DNA of 64,000 nt from Taxillus chinensis (taxonomy: Eukaryota > Streptophyta > Magnoliopsida > Santalales > Loranthaceae). Position 1 is the first letter of the stretch; each line of letters starts with the position of its first letter. A program made the position numbers and the translations under genes. The DNA is taken from the NCBI GenBank assembly GCA_023512835.1, contig CM042085.1, positions 7,230,062-7,294,061 of the forward strand, in the 5' to 3' direction. The notes below the pieces were generated by a model. The model did not search any database. It worked only from the letters and a program-made list of their open reading frames with translations, and was not told where the DNA came from. Positions 13,301 to 26,230 of this stretch are shown in pieces.

Positions 13301-16300
13301 AAACATAGGTTGGCTTGCTCTAATTAATAGTAGTCTATCTAACAGCCCACTTTTTTTTCTTCCCCCTTTTCCTATCCTCATCTCAGTTTGACCAAATTAA
13401 AAGGAACTTCCTTTGGGGGACTATGAAGGAGGTAGTTAAGATTCACTTGGTTAAATGCAATGTGGTGTGCCAACCCTTTCGCATGGAGTTTTTATAAAAC
13501 GCTTTTTGAGATTGAGAAATGGTTTTGGCTGTTTGGGTGGAGAGGGATGCCTTCTAGAGGAAGGTTCTTATGACAAAGTATGGTGTTTCTTCTGATGGGG
13601 GGTGTGCCTTTAAAGCCCCCAGAGGGCCACATGGAGTGAGCTTGTGAAAGTATATTTGATCCAGGTGGGGATTGTTTTCCACCTAAATTGAATTTTTCAT
13701 TAGGTTGAGCTGAATTTTGGTTTTTGAAGTGGAGGATGAATTTTTCATTTGGTTTTGGAATGATGTGTGGTGTGCTAAGGTTCTTTTGAGGCTGGCGTAT
13801 TGTATTGCTTGTATTACAAATGCTTTTGTCGTTGATTTTCTTCTCATTCGGGGTATAACTGTGTAGTGGGAAGTTAACTTTTCTCGGCTATCTCACGATC
13901 TGGAGCTAGAAGCATCTCTCTTCTTTGATTTATTTTATTTGGTCAAGCCCATCAGTTCTACAACTTATTCGATGTGTTGGCATCCAAATCGTTCTAAAGG
14001 CTTCTAGGTTAAGTCCTTTTATTCTCTTCTTACCCCTACTGAGCTTGGGTGCTTTCCATTGAGAAGTATTTGGAAGGCTAAGGTTCCCCTTATGGTGACT
14101 TTTTTTGTTTGGACTGATGTGCTAGGAAATGGTTATTGTCAGCTATGCTACGCGTGCGAGACGGCGGGGGAGTCCATGGACTATCTTATTCTTCACTATC
14201 CTTATGCTCGGGTGCTTTGGAATATAGTTATGGGATTGTTTGGGATTCGGTGGCTAATGCCTTTAAATCTTTCAAAGGAGTGTTTTTGGCGTGAGCTGAA
14301 TGCAAGACTTTTTGAGAATTATGAGTGCAGCATGGACGAGCTCAAAATTGTTTTTTTTTTTTGCTCTCTTTTGAATTAGATGTCTACCATGAGCTATTAT
14401 CATTTATCTTATACCTTTGATGTCATTGATGTTTGCTCTTTTTGAGTTGGTTGTCTTTTTTTTTTTTTTTATTATTTGCTCTCGTTGAACTTGTTGTATT
14501 TTGGTTCCTTGTACACTTCTTGAATACTTAGTTTTTTCAATAAACTTTTTACTTGTTAAAAAAATCAATTTTTATTTGTAACCTATATAATGTAGTATTG
14601 AAAAAAGTTTTATCTTCATATCGTGTCATTGAATTCATTGATCAATGAACTGCAACAAAATCTGTTTTCTGACTTTCTTGTGTGATGCTGCCAAATTTAT
14701 GTAGCTTTGGGTCTTGACATACCAAATTAGGGTAACCAGGGATACCGGGAAAGCCTAAATTGTGGGTTGAGAATTGAGATTACCTAAATGACATGGGCTG
14801 AAGGTTACGGTACTAGAGTTACAAGATTGTGGTGATGAGTTATCAGGCTTATTTTGATACTTACAAGGGGTGTATAACTAAGGGTTAGGGTACTAGAGCT
14901 TGTTTCTGAGAAGGGTTTTGTTAGAACACCATGTAGTTCTTCATGTAATTGATATGATTGGAGGATGTGAAACTATTTTGGAATGGTGTCAATTCATGGA
15001 ATTGGAGAAAGAGCAACAGAATTGGAAGCAACATTGATGTGGATTTTGAAGAGAATAACTCATAGAAAGTTAAACATTTGTGTTCATTTAGAAAAACAAC
15101 TGCAGGATCATGTAACACCATTTTAGTGTCAAATATCTATTTTTAGAAGCTTCATAAGCTTCCAAATCAAATTTCAAAGCTTTTGGCCCACACTATAAGT
15201 GGTTAAACAAAATGCAAAGTGTTATTTAAAGCTTAGGGGGCAATGCACAGCCCCATGCTGTAGAAAGATGAGGTGCGTGCTTGCCAGAAATGCCAATAAA
15301 TTACCATGCGTGTGTACAAGCAATACACGCAAATTCTACCACTTGCCATTTTTCTATGCCATGCTATAATGCTCACTTAAGTGTGATGCATAATATTAGT
15401 TTATCTGAGATTATCTATTTATTCTTTTCACAACTATAAATATGTTGTTTTGTTTTATGGTTTCGATCTTTTCTGCCATTTGCATCATTTTGCTTGTATT
15501 CTGTGTGCTTGCGAGCATATATAATCATCTGCCATGATAACATTGCCATTGCTCTGTAGCGTTTTATATTACATTTTGTTGTTTTCTGTCATATCATCTT
15601 ATCTGAATTTACAGCTGTGAAGGATTAATTATCAAAACATTGAATAAAGATGCCACTTATGAGCCTTCGAAGCGGTCACTTAACTGGCTAAAGTTGAAAA
15701 AAGACTACATGGAAAAGTAAGGGGTGATGTATACTGCTTTTTCTTGAAAATTTACGATTGTGCTTCATGGTTGCTGCTTACATTTCTGATGTGTCTGCAG
15801 CATTGGTGACTCACTTGATTTAGTACCCATTGCTGCTTTTCATGGCCGTGGGAAACGTGCAGGTAACTGACAGCCAATACAGGTTGTAACTGATTGATTA
15901 TTTCGTTTACATTCCTATTGCTTATTAGCATTACATTTCTATCAATCTATTAACAACCTATTACAACCTTTAGATTGTCTCTTGTCCTCATCGTTGTCAT
16001 TTTGCTGTTTGATTCTAAAATTTGTTGTTGAAAGGTGGTGTATCTCTTCTTTCTCCATAGGTGTCTATGGCGCTTTTCTCCTTGCTTGTTATGACAGCAG
16101 CAATGAAGAATTTCAGAGCATATGTAAAATAGGTTAGCAATTAAATTTGTTGCACTATTTTATGCTTTTGGAATCTCTTTGGTTCCTGTATTTATTTTGT
16201 CAAGATGGGTGGAATTTTTTGTTGATTCTTTCACAGGTACTGGATTTTCTGAAGCTATGCTTGAAGAGCGCTCTGCTAGTCTTGGTTCAAAAGTTATTCC

Positions 16301-17516
16301 CCAACCAAAGGTGCCTCCCTTTTTTTTGGTTAAGCTTCCAATATTAAGAACACACATTTTCTGCTTCTAATTTTATCTGTTCACTACTATATTGTCCTTT
16401 GCAGCCATACTACCGGTTTGCAGACACATTTAATCCAGATGTATGGTTTGAACCTAGTGAGGTAATTATTGTCATCCATTTCCTCATGAATGTATTGATT
16501 TTGCTCTTGGTTTTCAGTTTACATCCCGATTTTTTTAGTAGGTTGAAAATCAGCAAATATGTCCATCCTGTTTTATGCTTCCTATTATTTGTTGTAATTT
16601 ACCAATGATATGGAACTATTGTCATTGTGGTTAGAGTAATATTCTGGTGCATTTCAGGTGCAAGTACCTGAGTGTATCCTGACTGATAGGGCTTGCTCTG
16701 TTTTGGGATGTTAAATTTATTCATTTCTGGTGTTGTGATGCAAAATTGAGTTAGCACCAAAGACACTACACAAAGTTGCTTTTTCTCTGTATTTGTTGGA
16801 AAGAATGTAAAAATACCACACGTCGCTATGTAATACCTGTGGACACATGATATGGAAGCCTTTTTTTTTTTGCAAGAATTATATTATATCATTCTTGCTT
16901 TAAATGCTACAGCTTTTGTAGCGCAGAATCTCAATGGTGCACCTCAATTCAATCTACTAGTGATGGTCCCCTACTGAGATGCGTAATTTATGCGTAATGC
17001 TACTTGTTGCAGGTTTGGGAGGTGAAAGCAGCAGACTTGACTATCAGCCCTGTTTACCGTGCTGCCGTTGGAATTGTGGATCCTGATAAGGTTGGTGGGA
17101 AATGACTATTGTATAGCAAGATACATTGACAAAATAATTTCTGTTGGTTTTCATATATTTATTTCAAAATTTACCTCTTACTGAGTTGCAGAGCTGACTA
17201 GTAGTAGCCGATTTTGATGTGGTCTCATTTTTGTGCCTTGTTGTGAAGGGCATTTCTCTTCGATTCCCACGTCTGCTTCGCGTCCGAGAAGATAAGAATC
17301 CAGAGGAAGCCTCTTCATCTGATATGGTTATTTATTATATTCTTCTTTGAAAAGTTTAAATATATAAAAGGCGTGGAACTCTTCATGATTCAGTATTGTT
17401 TCAAACCTCCACTGTCGATTTAAATATTTTCCTTTCCTCCTAATTTCCAGGTTGCTGAAATGTATTCTTCTCAAAAGAACACTCACCAAAACATTCAAGA
17501 TGACGAAGATGATTGA
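1333..17516 (+). CDS. LIG1: DNA ligase 1 (ATP-dependent), 17 exons, dual start
   Basis: ATP-dependent ligase that seals nicks between Okazaki fragments and in excision repair. Coding exons: 1333-2259, 2933-3049, 7544-7645, 7721-7837, 8375-8605, 8675-8769, 9338-9425, 9811-9942, 10067-10179, 15615-15716, 15801-15862, 16061-16132, 16237-16310, 16405-16461, 17013-17090, 17249-17326, 17451-17516. All introns are GT-AG and the exons sum to 2511 nt (836 residues plus stop) with no frame break. Residue 491 is the lysine that takes AMP (motif KYDGER). Other ligase motifs follow: YSRNAERN near 511, FVLDCEL near 540, EGLIIK 643-648, WLKLKKDY 665-672, and [11 protein letters not shown] near 795 in the OB fold. 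A low-complexity Ser/Pro/Lys N-terminal tail precedes the DNA-binding domain, and the C-terminus is acidic. A second in-frame ATG at 1501 begins [19 protein letters not shown], matching the nuclear form of the Arabidopsis enzyme. The 56 residues before it are rich in Arg, Ser and Leu and poor in acids, like a mitochondrial presequence. Length and motifs fit a functional plant LIG1. Confidence 0.95.
3388..4430 (+). mobile_element. LINE copy A, 5'-truncated, in LIG1 intron 2
   Basis: Broken reading frames over this stretch encode the C-terminal part of a plant LINE polyprotein. The region 3392-3580 gives the pre-zinc-finger segment ([16 protein letters not shown] and FWDMMYG). The region 3897-4279 gives a zf-RVT domain ([13 protein letters not shown], then [10 protein letters not shown]). 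Stops and frameshifts interrupt it throughout, so it is dead. The 3' end reads TAATAAATTTTCTTACTTAT followed by a short A-run at about 4421-4430, as expected of a LINE tail. It lies in the same orientation as LIG1. I did not find a clear target-site duplication. Confidence 0.75.
4441..5040. other. Intron 2 sequence between two LINE copies
   Basis: No gene is seen. The first part (4441-4620) is a moderately GC-rich stretch of unknown origin that may be a further LINE remnant. A short (AT)n tract is at about 4827-4844. Confidence 0.4.
5050..7410 (+). mobile_element. LINE copy B with reverse transcriptase remains, in LIG1 intron 2
   Basis: Successive frames give the usual order of a plant LINE after its endonuclease. 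First comes the linker [20 protein letters not shown] (about 5090-5150). Then the reverse transcriptase signatures KDFRPISLV (about 5577-5604), [14 protein letters not shown] (about 5756-5797) and [12 protein letters not shown] (about 5920-5957). Last is a zf-RVT domain ([14 protein letters not shown] to [19 protein letters not shown], about 6880-7060). Many stops and frameshifts are present, and the catalytic FADD box is replaced by LYDV in [10 protein letters not shown]. The 3' end (CTAATAAATTTCTTATTTAT near 7377) resembles those of copies A and C. It is 5'-truncated and lies in the same direction as LIG1. Confidence 0.85.
8776..8994 (+). repeat. Tandem duplication in LIG1 intron 6
   Basis: Two adjacent copies of about 105-115 bases share AATAGTACTTCTAAGTTTGC and GGTGGATCTT, and each ends in a variant of GTGAATTTTTC. 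The first spans about 8776-8890 and the second 8891-8994. The duplication lies wholly within the intron after exon 6 and does not touch the splice sites. Confidence 0.8.
10490..14570 (+). mobile_element. LINE copy C, nearly full length but dead, in LIG1 intron 9
   Basis: This is the most complete of the three copies. A 130-codon open stretch at 10698-11108 ends in [12 protein letters not shown], the segment that precedes the endonuclease in plant LINEs. Endonuclease remains follow, with [19 protein letters not shown] at about 11447-11500 (the GDFN block) and [20 protein letters not shown]. Reverse transcriptase blocks are [14 protein letters not shown] (about 12694-12735) and [10 protein letters not shown] (about 12864-12893). 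The FADD box is destroyed by a frameshift near 13000. zf-RVT remains lie at 14059-14250 ([21 protein letters not shown]). The 3' end is CAATAAACTTTTTACTTGTT plus an A-run near 14560. A G-run at about 11136-11148 is odd. It splits exons 9 and 10 of LIG1, which lie 5.4 kb apart. Confidence 0.87.
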
Positions 17517-20500
17517 TAGAACAATTTTCCAATCCTAGCTCACTGCTGGTCATTACTTCCTCCATGCAACAGGGCACCGTCAAGCAGTTCATGCTGTGAG
17601 CAGGCATTGCCAATTCTTTTTGTTAGTTGGAGACTGAGAAATTTGACGCCTGACACCTTGCAATTGCACTTTGATACCACTGCCAATCAATGCTTCTGGT
17701 CTTGTTGTTAAGACGTACTTCTATCTGTAAGTACCAAAATATTAATGCTTCTGGTCTTTTTGTTTGTTGTCATATTATGTATTTTGTATATTGTCGGAGC
17801 ATCATTTTTTGTTTTGTTTTGATTTATTTGGGTAAGGTGTGCGGCATTTTTTTTTTTTTAAAATTATTAGTAAAGGGCGCAACCTCTGGCGTACCGTGTG
17901 CATAACCACTTGCACTCATTGACGCATGATTTCCAGAAGGCACTCTGATTTGTAGACAGTGCATATCTAGTAGCTAAACTAAGCACGCATTTTCGAAGTG
18001 TATTATTACGGTAGAAAGCCACGGTTTATCCTGGAAGGGAATCACAATTTTTTTGTCATTCCCATTCTAGATAGGCAATAGACGTGGGTTGAATGACTGA
18101 AATCGTCGAGTTGGGACTTGGAAGTTGAGATGCAATATTATCTTACGGTCTTTGAAATGCTTCAATCCCTACATCCAAAGTGACACCGGACACGCGTGGC
18201 CTCTTTTGCTCCAAAGCCGAGATGGTCAAGTCGTCGGCAGTGACTTCACTCACAGACCGTCATGTTTCCCCATGTGAGCCACTAGGCTTAACGATGGGAC
18301 ACTTCCCTGCGCGGGCCACCCTCCACCTTACCCTTTTTTGAGACCTCTTTAGGTTCTAGCCTTTAGCCTGGGGTTAAGACAACGTGATTCTCAAGCCTAG
18401 ACCTGTTTTTGATATATCAATTCCAGCCGTTCCGTGCCTTACGGCCTACTATCAACTCCACGTGCCTGGCTTGGAGGGTCCAAGCCCAATTCAAAGTAAC
18501 CCAACCCCATAACGCTCCAGAAATAGGTGGCATGTGTGCATGTGCGGATGTAGTGTGCACGCACCAATAGGCAACAAAATTCTAGTATCTTTCTGACCTG
18601 TGTCGTGTTGGATTGGGCTTGCGTGTTTATGTCATATATTTTGTCCTTTTCCTTTGGGCATTGCTATGCATCAAGAAGAATGTAACAGAAAAGGTGAGTT
18701 GGATCGAATCCTTCCAAACGGGAAATTTTGTGCCTCGTACTGAATCTTTGTCAAGATAGTCTTTTTAGATGATGAGCTCACCTCATGGAGGTTAAAGAAA
18801 TGCTAGCTTGAACCACGAACTTTAAGCAGGCTACAAAAGAGGTTCAGAGCTGCGGTAAAGTCTCAACATGTTAGGTTGGAGTCCTTCGTGCATGTGGTCC
18901 GAAGGGTTGTGTCATGTGCTGCTGCCTTGCATGTAGAATTGAGGGCTAGACTCCACCAACTTAACATGTTCTAATGTGATATAGTACTTAACTTTGCCTA
19001 CGAGCAACTTCTCCGTTTCTCAGTTGGTCCTCCCGCACTAGTGTTTGTCCCAGGCCTATGTTTAAATGATAACTTCAGCATCTGTTTAAATGATATGGTT
19101 TGGATGTACATACTCATGCCTTGTTCCGCCTGGAGGGCCCTTGAATACCTAAACTTTGGTGTGGCTCGAATGAAGACTGAACGGGTCGTATGTACGGGAA
19201 CAATATACAGCATCCTCCAACCCATTTTATATTTTTAGAAGTTAATTGAAATTACTCCATATGAATGCGCGTCAGCCTGTTCAACTCGCAAAGCCTGCGT
19301 ATTGGCTCTGACGTCATTTGTATTTTATTTTCTATATCTAAAATGATCTCTCTCTTTTGTTTTTTTTTTTGTTTATTTTGTTTTATTTTGACCTTTAGTT
19401 AGAATAAGTAATGCTACGTGGGTTCTTTCGTATCGTTTAAGATTTCATACAGCTTTTGGGGGAGGTTTGGGTTTGGACTTCAGCCCTAAAAAGCAACTTG
19501 CCAAATTGATTATGGTCGGAATGCAGCAACTAAAGCCACTTTCTTTGGTCAGAGATTCAAACTTAGAAATTTAATGTTGGGGTGTCCTTTGCAGCTCAGG
19601 ACCGCCACACTAAAGTTACGATGTTCCCTCTGGCTTTGGGCGTGGGGTTTGCTGGCGATGTTGCAGCATTCAAGGAACTGCTGAGTTGTTTGAAGTTGCG
19701 TTAAGGAGAGCTAATCAGTGTGGCCAAGATTAGGGTGTTCAGATCCGGGATTAAGATATAAGAACAAATTTTGATAACAAGGAAACCTGGTTCTAACCCT
19801 TTCACACTTCTTTTAATATATTATTATAAAATTATTATGATGATCAGAACATTAATAAAATTTTAAAACAGAGAAATTACTTCCCAAAGCGCCAAGGACT
19901 TGTGTGCGCGTCTAATTACTAATTGATTGCAGCTGTTGGGAGTGTCTAATGGGGGGTATTAAAATGTCTTGGCGCTTCTCAACATCATAATTATAATTTG
20001 AGCTTTGAAAAAGAGGATTTTTTTTATTTTTATTTTTATTTTTTGAAAAAGAGAAGAGGATTTGAAGTCAGAAAACAAATATCTTTTTTTTTTTCTCACC
20101 CAGAGTAGAAAAAATCGATTCTGCAGCAAATTAGATCCATGTAAAAACGAACCGTCAAATGAGATCTCATTACAGGCAATACTGTTGTGGGAAGTTTTAG
20201 GAACAAAATAGAGGTTAGTGTCTCCATATGCACAAACAAGGGTTGATTAGCAGTTCATCAGTAAAACTCATACGATATGTTGGATGTGATGTCTTAAGGC
20301 TGACTTTGCTCAAGGATTAAGGGGTCTACACTTAAATGATCATGACCCAGGGGAGTGGGGCGGAAAATAAAGCAAGAGAGCACTTGATTACAGGTAAATC
20401 AAAAATCTCAGAAACGAAAGGGAGGGAAAAAATAGAGGTGGGGATAATATCTGAAATTATATATTACTCACAAATAACACTTGCAGTGGATACAGATTCT

Positions 20501-21042
20501 GATTTGTGGGATCCACCTCACCAGACAAGGAGGGCTTTCAGACCCTTTAGGTTGTTGGCCATACTCACCTCCCACTTTCAACAACCCCAGTACCCACACT
20601 AACGACATCATCTTAGATGTCTGATATGATCTTTCACACACTTACACATACAGAGAAATAATATATCATAAGCTCAGAGTTACATATGACTCGTACCCAC
20701 CAACAGATCTTGCAAGAAGCCACGACTTCCCGGAGGAAATTTTAAGTTTTCTCCATGAAAGGCACAAAAATCTCCCCTCCGGAGACTTGGCCAAGTTCAA
20801 GAAAAGAAATAGGGGTGGACCAAAAACCAAGTAGTTCTACCTAAGTTAAGGTCTTCAGCTCTGACCCTCATAACTGGGTTAATAGTTTAAGGTCCTTCAT
20901 AGAACAACAAGATTTGTACAGAATGGTTGGCTTGCAATACCCATAAAATAGTAATAGCTATTAATAGATATTAGATAAAATCATAAAAAGGTTAAATTAT
21001 AAAATGGGTAAATTATACGAAATGACTGGCAAATGGCACTAG
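17517..21042. other. Intergenic region between LIG1 and the DUF1635 gene
   Basis: The first 300-400 bases are probably the LIG1 3' UTR. No further gene is recognised. The part at 18000-18500 has near-balanced base composition and no open frame of note. T-rich low-complexity sequence lies at 20010-20045 and 20082-20096. Confidence 0.6.
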
Positions 21043-21958
21043 TCAGTGAAGAGCAACCCTCTGGAACTTGGTCTCTGGGGAGGAATTATCAGATCCTTCG
21101 CAGCACAGAGTCCTTTTCCTGTTGACCCTCCCACAGCCGTAGCCGATGTTGACACCAACACCGGGACCGCAATTGATCAGAGACGGAGGGTCCTGATGGT
21201 GGAGGAGACGCGGCAAAAACGGCGGGGACGGTGAGGGAATGGTCACCGGAGGGATATCGAACGTGTCGATCGGCGGCGGCGGGTGGCGCCACTGCGGCAG
21301 GGGTCCGGCGAGCAGCAGCGTCTGGAGGAGAGGCCCGGCCTTGATCACGGCATGCAGGAGCTTCCCTTTCTCAGGCAGTGGCTTCTCCGGCACCCAATCG
21401 GAGCTCGGATCCGCCGGGACTGACGACTGCTGCTGCTGCGGCGGCGGCGGAGGCGGCGGAGGTGGGAGGACAGGGGAAGAGACGATGCTCTCCTCGCAAT
21501 CGGAGGAGGAGAAGGCGTTGTTGGAGTCAATCCCTCGCCTCGGCTCGTCTTCGATGCTGGAAACGCCGGAGAGGGGAGTTGGGTTTTGTTGCTGGAGGAG
21601 GTACTTCTCTAAGAAGAGCTTTTGGCATTTCTCTTGCGCTTCGTCTCTGTCCCTGATGGCTCGATCGAGGAGGTCCCTTAGGTGGGTCAATTGGTCCTCT
21701 CGCCTCTTCAGCTCCTCCTGAGCCGCCAGCCGGGTGGTCTCCAGCTCCAGGGTCGTGCACAGCAGAGAGTGCTTCAGCTCGTCCATGCTCTGCTCCATGA
21801 ACTGCCACAACCAAAATGTCAGCAAATGTTTTGGCCCCCCCAAATTGCAAAACAAGAGAGATTGCAAACAACCCATCAGGCCATTATGTTGTTATTACCT
21901 TTCCTTGGCAGTAATAAGCCAAGTTGAGAAGTGGGTTGCGTTGGTTTTGGTTATCCAT
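21043..21958 (-). CDS. DUF1635 family protein, two exons
   Basis: A plant-specific coiled-coil protein of unknown function. Exon 1 is 21958-21899 (20 codons, MDNQNQRNPLLNLAYYCQGK). Exon 2 is 21801-21043 (252 residues plus stop). The short intron has GT-AG ends, and the total is 272 residues. Residues about 24-92 form a charged, heptad-like region (MDELKHSLLCTTLELETTR, then LKRREDQLTHLRDLLDRA), the hallmark of Pfam DUF1635. A run of nine Pro and four Gln follows at about 133-145, and then a Pro-rich middle. The Cys/Arg-rich tail NRKRTLCCEG looks like a possible nuclear-localisation patch. The start was chosen because the spliced first exon gives a usual family N-terminus; the unspliced frame upstream of exon 2 has no family resemblance. 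The function is not known, and a role in transcription is only a guess. Confidence 0.88.
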
Positions 21959-22040
21959 GGTCCCCTACAATGGACTATGTTTGTTATTACTTCTGTATTT
22001 CTTCACTACTTTGAGAGAGAAAGAGATATAAATTAGCTTA

Positions 22041-22060
22041 GAGAGAGAGAGAGAGAGAGG
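22041..22060. repeat. (GA)n microsatellite in the DUF1635 5' region
   Basis: Ten GA units, which read as (CT)n on the coding strand, lie about 85 bases upstream of the ATG. The surrounding 22020-22080 is strongly purine-rich on the + strand. CT-rich leaders are common in plant promoters and 5' UTRs, so this may lie in the 5' UTR. Confidence 0.8.
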
Positions 22061-22288
22061 TGGGAGGGGAGAGAAGGGGTGGGGTGAAGAGAATTAGTTT
22101 GGGTGGGTTTAAGGGTGGTGTTCTGGTCACGCTCTTCTTATAAGAAGTTTAGTTCTTTACTGTATTCTCTCTCTCCCTTCTAATTTTTTTCCCCTTCTCT
22201 CTTGCTTTTCTCTTAGGGGTTGGACAAAAACACAAAAATCCAAAAGCCTACAAAGACTAAACCCTATGCCTACTGCTCTCTTTCTTTT

Positions 22289-22310
22289 CTCTCTCTCTCT
22301 CTCTCTCTCT
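22289..22310. repeat. (CT)n microsatellite
   Basis: Eleven CT units lie 330 bases upstream of the DUF1635 start, within a broader pyrimidine-rich tract at 22276-22310. Confidence 0.85.
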
Positions 22311-22569
22311 AACAGTCACTTAGAGACTGGGTCATGTGTACTGCACAGGGGTTCCAGTTCCATGCCAGTAGTGTGTCAGTGTCTTGTAGTGTCCACCTCT
22401 ACAGGCGGGGAGAGGGAGAGAAATATCAGATCACACCGTCAGATCAGTCCAGCTGCGAAAGCGCGGGAGCTGAGCTTGACTTGGCTGGTATCAATTTTCG
22501 GGATTGACCTGGAGTACCCAAATAATCAATCCAGAACCGTGGGAGGATGGTATATACGCATTAAATAGT

Positions 22570-23089
22570 TCAATATGTAAATCCATGTGTGTACCCTTCA
22601 ATTTATTGACAGAAGATATAGTTGAAGTTAGTTAAAGGGCAAATATGGGGTCACCTCAAAAAAATTCGTGGATAGGTTGTGGTTTGTTCTCATTGATAGC
22701 ATTATTCCTCAAAAACATTGGACCGTTTTTTTATGCCGAAAGTTTATTTTAGAGAAATATATTGCCATGTTTGTAACAACCTTGCATTTGTATTAAAGAG
22801 GATTTGACTCATCTTAAAAAAATATATATAATGCAAACTTTTATTTAATTTCTCGTTCTTTTAAGTGAGGTTCCTCAACTATATTCACTCTAAATTTTCT
22901 TTTGATAACTTTTTTTTTTGGGTTCAAAATTAAGCTTAAAAACAAAAAACATGGCGGTACTGAATATAGCAATCTCATTCTATCTCACATTATAAAATGC
23001 AAGAGAGCCTGTGAAGGGAAAACAGAGTATAAATTTAACCATCCCATGCAAAATGTTCGAGTACCCATATTCACTTCATGTTGGACATC
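22570..23089. other. AT-rich intergenic region
   Basis: Nothing recognisable beyond AT-rich sequence. Confidence 0.5.
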
Positions 23090-25316
<2,227 letters not shown>

Positions 25317-25329
25317 TATCATAACAAAT

Positions 25330-26230
25330 GTTACCATTAAAGTGTTTTAGGTGTAGTAAGATAGGTCACTTTGATGTCAAGTACAATGGCAAGGCAACAA
25401 AGATAAGTGATTTATAAGAAGATGAAGATAAACATAAAACTCTATAAAGAAAAAAACACATGCAGAAAAAAAAAAAGGGCTTTTACAAGAAGAAAGAAGC
25501 TTATAAGACCTATTTGAGCAATGGTAGGATTCTTAGTGATAAGATGAGGAGTCAAGGGATGCTTTTTAAAAGAATAGGACTTAATGGCTACTAAAGACAA
25601 ACCTATGGAGGTAAATTTCACCTCATTTAATGAAGAAGTATAATCAAGTGAAGAGAAAGGTGTTATTAATGTTAAAGTAGAACTTGATGTTTTTCCATAG
25701 TAAATCATGCTTCAAGAAAATGTTATCAGAAAGTACAATATCAAAGTAAGAAAGAAAGAGAATCATATCTAGGAGTTAGAAGCTAAACATACTATATTGA
25801 GAAAAGAAAATATAAGTATAAAGTTTAACCTTGATGAATAGATAAAAATAATTGATAACTTGATAAATGCTATAACCACAAGAGCTTTGGGGATTAAAAG
25901 GGGGGATGAAGAGTTATTAAATCCATAATAGCAACTAATTGAAGTAAAGATCGCGTATTAATTTCCATGTAGCAGGGGGAAACATCAAGTTTAAAGTTTA
26001 TACAATAAGAGGAATATACAGTTAAAAATTAATATAAATGAGATAACTAATGCAATAGGAACTACTCTACAAGTTTTCATTCAAAAGAAGAAGACAAGTA
26101 CACCTAAAACAATCGTGTAAAAGAAAAGAGCCATAGAAAAAAAAAGGAAAATACAGAGGAAGTAAGTAAAAGAAAAGAGTTGTACTTACACATAATAAGT
26201 TTGGTATGAAGGTTTCTGACATGGAGGTTA
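25330..26230 (+). pseudogene. Decayed retrotransposon gag / zinc-knuckle fragment
   Basis: The frame starting near 25337 reads LKCFRCSKIGHFDVKYNGK. This is a CCHC zinc knuckle (C-x2-C-x4-H-x4-C) whose last Cys codon has become Tyr. Downstream broken frames are Glu/Lys-rich and end in coiled-coil-like sequence (EVNFTSFNEEV near 25610, ELEAKHTILRKENISIKF near 25770). That layout is typical of copia-type gag proteins after the knuckle. Several stops and frameshifts show it is dead. No LTRs or pol remains were identified. Confidence 0.5.

Noticed and set aside
21239..21721. 160-codon + strand frame over the DUF1635 gene
   Set aside because: Shadow of the - strand exon, which carries the recognisable DUF1635 coiled coil.
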